Source: JBBTRP01 sp038065125 (GTDB lineage: Bacteria; Patescibacteriota; Patescibacteriia; JACQRZ01). Taken from it: a stretch of DNA of 20,447 nucleotides. Shown here piece by piece: positions 9,273 through 15,016 of the stretch. Numbering within the stretch: position 1 is the stretch's first letter; every line of letters begins with the position of its first letter. Both the position numbers and the translations under genes were made by a program. A model generated the notes under the pieces. It did not search any database. It was given only the letters and a program-made list of their open reading frames with translations, and had not been told where the DNA came from. The stretch covers positions 1 through 20,447 of the forward strand of contig JBBTRP010000018.1 in assembly GCA_038065125.1 (NCBI GenBank), in the 5' to 3' direction.

Positions 9273-9764
9273 TCAATTTGATAAAACCGTTACAATCTTT
9301 ACCGATCCATGGGGAATATGATGACGATTGCCGGATGAGTCAAGAAGTACGGTTTTTCGAAGCGTCAGGCGCTGGACGGTACCAGGTAGCTCATCAAGTT
9401 TCACGCGGTCGCCCTCGCTATATTGGTCCTCCATCAAAATAAACAAGCCCGCAAACACATCCTTGATCAGTGTCTGTGCACCAAAACTCACCGCAAGACC
9501 CACAACCCCAGCGCTTGCAATAATCGGCGTCGGATCGATCGAGAACTCCTTCAAGATCATTACGCCTGAGACCAATATGATAAGAACGGATCCCGTACGC
9601 AAAAACACATTACTGATCGTCGTGATTCTGCGATCCGCAAGAGAAAATTTGTGAATACGAATTAAAACACCGATCAGCCGTCTGATACTCCAAGAAAGAA
9701 TGAGTGTTATGAGGCACGCGCCCGCAACGATTCCAGTAACGTGCGTAAGGGTGAGAAAGAGCAT
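9273..9764 (-). CDS. Short MscS-like mechanosensitive channel protein
   Basis: Small membrane protein of the MscS family (small-conductance mechanosensitive channels that release solutes on osmotic downshock). With ATG 9764 it has 163 residues: three hydrophobic segments (about 3-24, 55-72, 80-112), the last carrying the Gly/Ala-rich pore helix ASAGVVGLAVSFGAQ (83-97), then the beta-domain start MEDQYSEGDRVKL (111-123) and IPHGS (150-154). It stops at about that point, so the lower alpha/beta vestibule domain of typical MscS (about 280 residues) is missing. A TTG at 9779 would add five residues and overlap the archease gene; the ATG one base after the archease stop is preferred. No frameshifted remainder is visible, because the next gene starts four bases later. 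Confidence 0.82.
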   Translation of the reverse strand: MLFLTLTHVTGIVAGACLITLILSWSIRRLIGVLIRIHKFSLADRRITTISNVFLRTGSVLIILVSGVMILKEFSIDPTPIIASAGVVGLAVSFGAQTLIKDVFAGLFILMEDQYSEGDRVKLDELPGTVQRLTLRKTVLLDSSGNRHHIPHGSVKIVTVLSN

Positions 9765-9765
9765 A

Positions 9766-10197
9766 CTACCAAAAATCAACGGTCACCGTGCAGGATGCCG
9801 CGCCGTCTCGCTCGCTACATGCAAGTCCCGCCGTATTAATCTTTTTCACCGACCGGACCGGTCCGTGTTTCTTATCATCGTGCGCCTCGCCATGCGCAGA
9901 TCCCATCAACAGATACTGCTGCGCAGAAACTTTTTGGATCGAAAGCACGGTGAAATCACAAAACACCATGCCATTCTCTGTAGCACGGCCCACCAACTCG
10001 GAGAGCCAGGCGTGATATAAATCCTTGAGACTTGAGGCCTGCACGGCAAACTCAACTCGTTCGTCGCCTCCAACCGCATCCGTATTCACTAGTGCATGAA
10101 ACAATCCCCGTGCGCCATCAGCAAACGCTTGAGTAAGTTTTTTCCCGTGGGCCTCGATCGTGAGACTCTCACCCTTTTCTGAAAGCGTGTATGGCAT
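9766..10197 (-). CDS. Archease-like protein (degenerate)
   Basis: 143-residue soluble protein that fits the archease fold by pattern: an N-terminal strand and helix (SLTIEAHGKKLTQAFADGAR, 11-30), then LKDLYHAWLSELVGRATENG and MVFCDFTV in the centre, and a C-terminal VKKI...ERDGAASCTVTVDFW matching the usual K-T-H...DG..V.FD end. Archease activates the RNA ligase RtcB. The metal-binding HTAD motif near the N-terminus is replaced by LSEKGE, and the conserved His of the late T-x-H segment is not seen; only the terminal Asp is kept. It may therefore work differently or be a remote SHS2-fold relative. No rtcB lies in the window. It starts 13 bases after the YtxH-like gene and ends one base before mscS. 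Confidence 0.62.
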   Translation of the reverse strand: MPYTLSEKGESLTIEAHGKKLTQAFADGARGLFHALVNTDAVGGDERVEFAVQASSLKDLYHAWLSELVGRATENGMVFCDFTVLSIQKVSAQQYLLMGSAHGEAHDDKKHGPVRSVKKINTAGLACSERDGAASCTVTVDFW

Positions 10198-10210
10198 TCA
10201 AATCAGCTGC

Positions 10211-10606
10211 TTATGAATTCTTTTTCTTTTTTGAGGGCGCCTTGGAGACTGGCTTTGAGGCCGGCTTTCCCTTCGGTGATAGGTCAGCCCCGAGACTGGA
10301 TAGCTCCTTTTTTACTTCGAGAAAATAATCCTTGAGCACCGTGGTAATGTCGTTCACGAATCCTTTTGCGAGTTTTTTTCCGCGAGAGTACTCACCGATG
10401 GTTGTCCCCAAAATATTCTCATACTGCTGCTGCGTGAGCGTTGACGCGCGCAATCGCTCATCGTGAAGGCGATGGGCAAGTTCTTTTGAGAATTTTGCGA
10501 CATCCTCACGGGTCTTCTTGCCCGCCTTCGGTGCAAGTAAAAGAGAGGCGACCGACGCAAAAAGAGCCCCCAATGCCGCGCCGCGCACAAAATTTTTCGC
10601 ACTCAT
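10211..10606 (-). CDS. YtxH-like small membrane protein
   Basis: 131-residue protein starting MSAKNFVRGAALGALFASVA, then SLLLAPKAGKKTRED: a single Gly/Ala-rich membrane helix followed by LLAPKAGKKTRE, the signature of YtxH-like stress-associated proteins. The rest is a predicted helical, charged region (about 40-110) and a Lys/Ser/Pro tail ending KAPSKKKKNS, probably disordered. The molecular role of the family is not well established. It is the first gene of the eleven-gene run that continues to the left edge. A TATACT -10-like element and a small palindrome lie just upstream, so the transcript may begin here; the 5' leader would be only about 25 bases and no Shine-Dalgarno site is seen. Confidence 0.8.
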   Translation of the reverse strand: MSAKNFVRGAALGALFASVASLLLAPKAGKKTREDVAKFSKELAHRLHDERLRASTLTQQQYENILGTTIGEYSRGKKLAKGFVNDITTVLKDYFLEVKKELSSLGADLSPKGKPASKPVSKAPSKKKKNS

Positions 10607-10628
10607 ACATGATTGTATTACTAAATTA

Positions 10629-10666
10629 ACTAGAACTAGTATAACCCAAAAATGGTGAAAAGGAAA
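10629..10666 (-). promoter_or_regulatory. Possible promoter with palindrome before the YtxH-like gene
   Basis: On the minus strand TATACT (10643-10638) matches the -10 consensus in five of six positions; the -35 at 17-base spacing (TTTCCT, 10666-10661) is poor. A palindrome ACTAG-AA-CTAGT (10629-10640) overlaps the -10 and the expected start point, where a repressor could bind. This would be the head promoter of the eleven-gene envelope run. Confidence 0.42.
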
Positions 10667-10672
10667 CTGCGC

Positions 10673-11644
10673 CTAACGGAACCCCCAATCCACGCGGGAG
10701 AGCCGCACTCCACGGATCTTGGAGAGATACGCGGCTGCGGAAAGTGCGGCTTTTGCCCCCTCTCCGGCCGAGACGACGATCTGCTGATAGGGAACCGTAG
10801 TAACGTCTCCCGCGGCAAAAACTCCTGGCACCGAGGTCGCGCACTCCGTGGTGATGGCGATGAGTCCGGACTCGGTGCAGTGGACAAAATCTTTCACGCA
10901 AGAAACGCGTGGTTCAAATCCAATTGCCGGAAAAACCGCATCCAATGGGACGCTGCGCTCCTCGGCCGACTCGACATGCTCAAGAATCAATTCACGCAAC
11001 GTATCGGGACCCACAAACGCCTTAGGAATATAGGGGGTCAAAAGCTCGATCTGGGGTGCGGCGTGCAGGCGGTCGACTAAAATCTGCTCTCCTCTAAAAT
11101 CACTGCGGCGGTGGATCAGGCTCACCTTCGCGCCGCACGCCTGCAGTCTCAATGCGGCTTCCAGCGCCGAGTTTCCCCCGCCGATCACTGCGACTCGCTT
11201 TCCGCTCATCTCGCCCGCTTCAGACACGACAGAGTAATAGAGTCCCTTGCCGCGAAACTCTTTCTCTCCCGGAATACCAAGGTCACGCGGCGTTTTGCCA
11301 AATGCCAGGATCACGGTGCTTGCAAAAATGACATCCTCGCCGATGTCAATGCAAAAAATATCGTCCTCGCTTGAAAGCTTCGAGACTTCCACATTCAGGT
11401 GGACTTCGCAACCATACCCAAGAGCTTCGCGATAAAATCGCTCGATAAGATCCGGGCCCTCGATTCGTCCGAGTCCGGGATAGTTTTCGATCTCCGATGT
11501 CGACGCGGTCTGTCCCCCCAAGTCTTTGCTGACCAGCATCGTCTCCAGTCCCCGTCTACGTGCAAAGATTGCCGCGGAGAGACCAGCAACCCCTCCGCCG
11601 ACAATACAGAGATCAACCGGCGCTGTCTTTGATGATGGAGCCAT
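10673..11644 (-). CDS. Thioredoxin-reductase-like FAD/NAD(P)H oxidoreductase lacking the CxxC motif
   Basis: Two-Rossmann flavoprotein of 323 residues with thioredoxin reductase layout. The FAD site is IVGGGVAGLSAA (14-25) and GVFAAGDVT (274-282); the NAD(P)H site is VIGGGNSALEAA (153-164) with HRRSDFRG (178-185), where the Arg pair suggests NADPH preference. GGQTASTSEIENYPG (43-57) is also typical. The redox-active CATC of true TrxB, expected just before the second nucleotide fold, is replaced by YYSVVSEAGEM (136-146), so it cannot reduce thioredoxin by the usual dithiol route. CxxC-less members of this family are known and include ferredoxin/flavodoxin-type reductases; the partner here is unknown. 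It follows the zinc-ribbon gene by 47 bases with a hairpin between. Calling it trxB would overstate the evidence. Confidence 0.88.
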   Translation of the reverse strand: MAPSSKTAPVDLCIVGGGVAGLSAAIFARRRGLETMLVSKDLGGQTASTSEIENYPGLGRIEGPDLIERFYREALGYGCEVHLNVEVSKLSSEDDIFCIDIGEDVIFASTVILAFGKTPRDLGIPGEKEFRGKGLYYSVVSEAGEMSGKRVAVIGGGNSALEAALRLQACGAKVSLIHRRSDFRGEQILVDRLHAAPQIELLTPYIPKAFVGPDTLRELILEHVESAEERSVPLDAVFPAIGFEPRVSCVKDFVHCTESGLIAITTECATSVPGVFAAGDVTTVPYQQIVVSAGEGAKAALSAAAYLSKIRGVRLSRVDWGFR

Positions 11645-11656
11645 TTGATAGAGCGA

Positions 11657-11679
11657 GGCCGCCTGGTATAGAGGCGGCC
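11657..11679. other. GC-rich hairpin between the zinc-ribbon and reductase genes
   Basis: GGCCGCC (11657-11663) pairs with GGCGGCC (11673-11679) around a 9-base loop. On the minus strand no T tract follows, so it is not a standard intrinsic terminator. It could stabilise the zinc-ribbon mRNA end, attenuate transcription or be neutral. Confidence 0.4.
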
Positions 11680-11691
11680 CTCACGAGCTGT

Positions 11692-11949
11692 TTAATAATT
11701 GTCTTGGTCCTCGAACGAATCCGTGGTGAAGGTGTCTTGGACCGCGGTATCCGCATCGTCTTCCATAAAGTCCTCTTCATTCATCCCCTCTTCCTCGCTA
11801 TCTTCCTCTTCTTCGTCCACTTGAAAACCCTCAAGCTCGTCGTCCTCGTCGGGAGCTTGAAGCGTTACCTGACATGTTTCGCATACGCCCGGAGCCTCGT
11901 ATTCGGCGCCGCATTGCGGGCAGACGTAGCCGTTTTTCCCATCTGACAT
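11692..11949 (-). CDS. Small acidic zinc-ribbon protein
   Basis: 85-residue protein. The N-terminal third holds a compact zinc ribbon with two CxxC knuckles, CPQC (10-13) and CETC (23-26), only nine residues apart. The rest is extremely rich in Asp and Glu (about residues 33-70) and likely disordered. Such short ribbons usually bind nucleic acid or protein; the acidic tail argues for protein contact, but no function can be assigned. It has its own sigma70-type promoter (11991-12019) and is followed by the reductase gene in the same direction. ATG 11949 is the only sensible start because the first Cys lies ten residues in. Confidence 0.75.
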   Translation of the reverse strand: MSDGKNGYVCPQCGAEYEAPGVCETCQVTLQAPDEDDELEGFQVDEEEEDSEEEGMNEEDFMEDDADTAVQDTFTTDSFEDQDNY

Positions 11950-11990
11950 ATGTGATTAATCTTCACTTATGAATTTTATTATCAACGCGT

Positions 11991-12019
11991 AAGATAAAAA
12001 AATATTAGCAACTTGTCAA
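11991..12019 (-). promoter_or_regulatory. Sigma70-type promoter of the zinc-ribbon/reductase unit
   Basis: On the minus strand an exact TTGACA (12019-12014), 17-base spacer and TATCTT -10 (11996-11991, four of six) lie 16 bases after the pepA stop. Transcription should begin near 11984, about 35 bases before the zinc-ribbon ATG. No terminator is visible between pepA and this promoter. Confidence 0.72.
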
Positions 12020-12034
12020 ATCCACCGTCATTTA

Positions 12035-13534
12035 TTACCGAGTCGCTGCACGAACAAGCTCGATCAAAAGGCCCGTCCCCGACCCGCTCGCACCCTTCCC
12101 TAGGTGCTGATCGGGCGCCGTGGTCATGGTCGACGCGATGTCGATATGTGCCCAGTGTTCAAAGTCTTTTGCGAACTGGTGTAAAAACTGCGCACCGTTA
12201 ATCGTTCCTGCTTCGCGGTTTTTTCCGCAGTTAAGGATATCTCCAACCGTCCCTTTTATGTCTGCCTCATACTCTTCCCACAGTGGCAGCGGCCAGACAT
12301 ACTCCCCGCTGGACTCCCCCGCTACTCGCAGCGACCCCTCAAGTTTTTGATCGGGAGTGAGTATAGCACTTGCGTGATGCCCGAGCGCCACCACGCATGC
12401 GCCCGTGAGCGTGGCAAGGTCGATCACCATGCGCGGGTCGAATCGTTTCGCATAGGTAAGCGCATCGGCAAGGACGACCCGACCCTCCGCGTCGGGACTG
12501 ACCACCTCAATGGTCTTTCCCGACATCGACTTCAACACATCTCCCGGACGATAGCTTTCGCCCGAGGGCATGTTCTCAACTGCCGGAACAATACCGATGC
12601 AGTGCACCTTTACTTTGAGCGCGGCAAGAGCTCCCAGCGCTGCGATCACCGCCGCGCCGCCGCTCATATCCATGTGCATCTCGTCCATGCTATTCGACGG
12701 TTTGAGGTGCAACCCGCCGCTATCAAACGTAATCCCTTTTCCCAAGAACACGAACGGCTTTGATGTAGCAGGCGCACCTCGATATTCTAAGACAATAAAC
12801 TGGGCCTCTTCTTTACTGCCGCGCGAAACGCCCAGAATGGCGCCCATGCCCAGCTCCTTCATGCGCTCCTCTCCAAAAACTGAAACTTTGAGTTGGGCCG
12901 ATGATTTCTTGCCAATACGACGAGCTTCCTGCGCAAGGTGTCGCGGTGTCATGTCTCCGCCAGGAGTATTAGAGAGCTCGCGGGCGACATTCGTGTATTC
13001 GCCGATCAGTGCACCGGTCCCCACGGCCACGGAAAGCGTCCGGGCATCAGCTTGTCGCGACACGCGGTACGCAATGTCTGTCACGTCGCTCCAGCCATCT
13101 TTGGGCTGCTCTTTGTACTTACGAAATTCGTAATTGGAAAGTTCAAAATTCGTGGCAAGTGTTTCGACCAGCTTGATCGTTGTAACCCCTATACATGCCC
13201 AGTCATCAATGCCGACAGAAAATTTCTGAATGCGGGAGCCTTTCACTGTCGCAAGGCACTTACGTGCAGCTAGTCGCGTTTTTCGCAGTGTATACTTTTT
13301 TTTCTCGCCCAGGCCGATCAAAAAAATGGCTCGCTCGGGACTTGAGGGTAGTGCAAGCTTTTCACAGGAGAGAAACTCGCCGGTAAAACTTTTTGAGATA
13401 GCAACGAAATACGCTCGGTCGGCGGGGTTGAGTTCTTTTACAAATGCATGCTTTGCAAGTGGCGCACCCTTGATGACGGCAACAACACGCGCTCCGTCAA
13501 AAGGCTGCTTCTCAGTGATGATCTGATGCTTCAT
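12035..13534 (-). CDS. pepA: Leucyl aminopeptidase, M17 family
   Basis: Cytosolic dinuclear metallo-aminopeptidase that releases N-terminal residues from peptides; 499 residues, normal for M17. The catalytic C-terminal domain is intact: FLGKGITFDSGGLHLKPS (263-280) gives Lys266, Asp271 and Lys278, MDMSGGAAV (288-296) gives Asp289, and SPDAEGRVVLADAL (346-359) gives Asp348, Glu350 and Arg352. The PROSITE-type NTDAEGRL motif reads SPDAEGRV here, but the metal and catalytic residues are kept. The N-terminal macrodomain-like region (1-165) is divergent, as is usual. It begins eight bases after the cyclophilin gene and so probably shares its transcript. PepA in E. coli also binds DNA in Xer recombination and carAB control; nothing here shows that role. 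Confidence 0.94.
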   Translation of the reverse strand: MKHQIITEKQPFDGARVVAVIKGAPLAKHAFVKELNPADRAYFVAISKSFTGEFLSCEKLALPSSPERAIFLIGLGEKKKYTLRKTRLAARKCLATVKGSRIQKFSVGIDDWACIGVTTIKLVETLATNFELSNYEFRKYKEQPKDGWSDVTDIAYRVSRQADARTLSVAVGTGALIGEYTNVARELSNTPGGDMTPRHLAQEARRIGKKSSAQLKVSVFGEERMKELGMGAILGVSRGSKEEAQFIVLEYRGAPATSKPFVFLGKGITFDSGGLHLKPSNSMDEMHMDMSGGAAVIAALGALAALKVKVHCIGIVPAVENMPSGESYRPGDVLKSMSGKTIEVVSPDAEGRVVLADALTYAKRFDPRMVIDLATLTGACVVALGHHASAILTPDQKLEGSLRVAGESSGEYVWPLPLWEEYEADIKGTVGDILNCGKNREAGTINGAQFLHQFAKDFEHWAHIDIASTMTTAPDQHLGKGASGSGTGLLIELVRAATR

Positions 13535-13542
13535 ATTAGCCG

Positions 13543-14223
13543 TTATTCCGTACCGCCCGAGCTCATGTCAGCGACAGTGGCCTTTTTGATTGTGATCGGG
13601 GTTTTTGGCTTGTCGCCGGCATCGGTCTCCGTTTTGCCGATTGAGTCAACCACATCTTGGCCCTTGGTCACACGTCCAAAGATCGTATAGTTGTTCGGCA
13701 AGGGATAATCCTCAAGCATAATAAAAAACTGGCTACCGTTCGTGTTGGGTCCCGAATTTGCCATCGCGACCACGCCCTTCTTGTATCCGCGCTTATAACT
13801 CTCCGTTGCGGGGTCCAGCTCGTCTTGGAAGGAGTACCCCGGCCCGCTGGTGCCATTGCCGTTGGGATCGCCACCCTGTATCATGAATCCCTTAATTACG
13901 CGATGAAAGATGAGTTTGTCATAAAAACCCTCCTTGGACAGTTTGATAAAATTTGCTACCGCCTTTGGCGCATCAGCGTCGAATGTTTCAAACGTGATCG
14001 CTCCTTTTGATGTCTCAAGCGTAATCGTATGTGCGCCGTTTTTCATAGACTTCTTTTTTTCTGCAGGCTTTTGCGTTAATAAATCTTGTGTGACTTGAGT
14101 GTCAGTCTGGGCTTTCTCTTGTCCGGTTTGAGCGCTCTTCTGTTGACTCATGAGAACTCCTCCGATTGCGAGCGTGGAAAGCGCGACTGCGCCGACGATG
14201 AGTACCCCCTTCTTATGGTGCAT
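13543..14223 (-). CDS. Membrane-anchored or secreted cyclophilin-type peptidyl-prolyl isomerase
   Basis: 226-residue protein: an N-terminal hydrophobic segment (about 7-24) after MHHKK, a Gln/Lys/Thr-rich linker (26-60), then a cyclophilin domain (about 62-218). Landmarks are FHRVIKGFMIQGGDP (106-120; catalytic-type Arg108 and Gln116), VAMANSGPNTNGSQFFI (152-168) and LPNNYTIFGRV (175-185). The Trp that gives cyclosporin sensitivity in human CypA is not present, as in many bacterial enzymes. It should catalyse prolyl cis-trans isomerisation in exported or surface proteins. There is no Cys after the hydrophobic segment, so it is a signal anchor or a cleaved signal, not a lipoprotein. It lies just downstream of the terminator of the orphan gene; no convincing promoter was identified in the short gap. 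Confidence 0.92.
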   Translation of the reverse strand: MHHKKGVLIVGAVALSTLAIGGVLMSQQKSAQTGQEKAQTDTQVTQDLLTQKPAEKKKSMKNGAHTITLETSKGAITFETFDADAPKAVANFIKLSKEGFYDKLIFHRVIKGFMIQGGDPNGNGTSGPGYSFQDELDPATESYKRGYKKGVVAMANSGPNTNGSQFFIMLEDYPLPNNYTIFGRVTKGQDVVDSIGKTETDAGDKPKTPITIKKATVADMSSGGTE

Positions 14224-14261
14224 ACACGTATGTGGATAAAAAATTCATACTGCAGTCTAAC

Positions 14262-14303
14262 AAAAAAAAGAAGTGGCGGCAAACACGAGTCGTGTCTGCC
14301 GCC
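14262..14303 (-). terminator. Intrinsic terminator after the orphan gene
   Basis: On the minus strand GGCGGCA (14297-14303) pairs with TGCCGCC (14275-14281), with an inner ACAC/GTGT extension, followed by ACTTC and eight T (14262-14269). It lies 18 bases after the TGA at 14322 and insulates this gene from the cyclophilin unit. Confidence 0.8.
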
Positions 14304-14321
14304 GGAAGTGGTTCGTCTTGC

Positions 14322-14819
14322 TCAGACGCCGTGAGCGAGTGTGCGCCCCCACGTGTCGGTGAGGAAACTCTCCAGTCGCTCCTTCTGGTGAGCGAGTCGC
14401 TGTGCCGCATGTTGCGCCGCATCGGAGACCGAACTGGCGGTGACCATGGTCATTCGTCGGTCTTGGACGTCGATCAGTCTGGCTGCGGCGATCGTGATCA
14501 CGATCTTACTCGCTCGCAGAAGGACCTTCAGCTGCCATGCTGTCGGGTACCGGGTGCCTACATACCGCGCCCAGTGCGTGTCCGCATAGGCGAGCACTAC
14601 GGCCGCGGAGGCGACGAGTTCGTCGGAGCGGTACTCCTCCGCGCACCCCTGCTCGAGGTGATGGAGAACTCGCTCCTCGTGCTCGATAAGCCTTGGATAC
14701 GCCAGATAGTTGGGGTAAATGTATGCCCCCAAGATCCTGCGCGCTCTCGTGCGATGCTCTTGCGTGATCCGCTTGTTTGCGGCCAGTGCCTCGTCCTTTG
14801 CTACGACTGAGTTGTGCAA
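14322..14819 (-). CDS. Unrecognised 165-residue soluble protein with TTG start
   Basis: I do not recognise this family. TTG 14819 is chosen because AAAGGAGG sits five bases upstream, a consensus Shine-Dalgarno site almost absent elsewhere in the window; an upstream in-frame TTG at 14843 would put that site inside the gene. The protein begins MHNSVVAKDEALAANK and looks mostly helical, rich in Ala, Arg and His, with no signal peptide or membrane segment. Notable stretches are YIYPNYLAYPRLIEHEERVL, ADTHWARYVGTRYPTAW and a central basic hydrophobic helix LKVLLRASKIVITIAAARL. It has a single Cys. It forms an isolated transcription unit: promoter 14865-14893, terminator 14262-14303, and the terminator of the previous unit at 14974-14998. 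A 192-residue antisense frame covers the same DNA but has no promoter or ribosome site. Confidence 0.75.
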   Translation of the reverse strand: MHNSVVAKDEALAANKRITQEHRTRARRILGAYIYPNYLAYPRLIEHEERVLHHLEQGCAEEYRSDELVASAAVVLAYADTHWARYVGTRYPTAWQLKVLLRASKIVITIAAARLIDVQDRRMTMVTASSVSDAAQHAAQRLAHQKERLESFLTDTWGRTLAHGV

Positions 14820-14863
14820 TCTTTCCTCCTTTGAAAAGACCAATGGTGAGCGACGAACACTTC

Positions 14864-14917
14864 AATACTAGCAAATAACATAGTATTTGTCAATCTATCT
14901 ATTTACAAAATAGTATT
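14864..14917. promoter_or_regulatory. Operator-like repeats over the orphan-gene promoter
   Basis: AATACTA (14864-14870) and TAGTATT (14881-14887) form a 7-bp inverted repeat with 10 bases between, covering the -10 and the spacer. A third copy, TAGTATT (14911-14917), lies exactly 30 bases (about three helical turns) farther upstream. The placement fits a repressor site, but the surrounding DNA is A/T-rich, so chance cannot be excluded. Confidence 0.45.
14865..14893 (-). promoter_or_regulatory. Sigma70-type promoter of the orphan gene
   Basis: On the minus strand the -35 is TTGACA (14893-14888), an exact consensus; the spacer is 17 bases and the -10 is TAGTAT (14870-14865, four of six). An A/T-rich stretch of roughly 80 bases upstream could act as an UP element. 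The start of transcription should fall near 14858, leaving a leader of about 39 bases that contains AAAGGAGG. Confidence 0.8.
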
Positions 14918-14973
14918 AAATTAATAATAAAAAATAATGATTTATATATAATTTGTACTTTTTAAATATAACA

Positions 14974-14998
14974 AAAATCCCCTAAATGAGGGGATTTT
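14974..14998 (-). terminator. Intrinsic terminator after the DUF5667 gene
   Basis: A 9-bp perfect stem (AAAATCCCC, 14974-14982, with GGGGATTTT, 14990-14998) and a 7-base loop lie 18 bases after the DUF5667 stop. On the minus strand the stem runs into TTTTTG, a usable U tract. It ends the sigma/DUF5667 unit. Confidence 0.85.
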
Positions 14999-15016
14999 GG
15001 CTTCAGCGGGGATGGA

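Noticed and set aside
12570..13133. Plus-strand open frame of 187 residues
   Set aside because: Antisense to the catalytic domain of the M17 aminopeptidase.
14224..14261. Promoter search before the cyclophilin gene
   Set aside because: TTGTTA and TATGAA-like elements are present but the spacing and match are too weak to call.
14232..14810. Plus-strand open frame of 192 residues opposite the orphan gene
   Set aside because: Its start lies inside the terminator region, it has no promoter or ribosome site, and its composition is odd; the minus-strand frame has all expression signals.
14506..14874. Alternative minus-strand frame of 122 residues over the orphan gene
   Set aside because: Its start precedes the Shine-Dalgarno site, which would be inside the gene; its Arg/Gly/Ser-rich content looks like a shadow.
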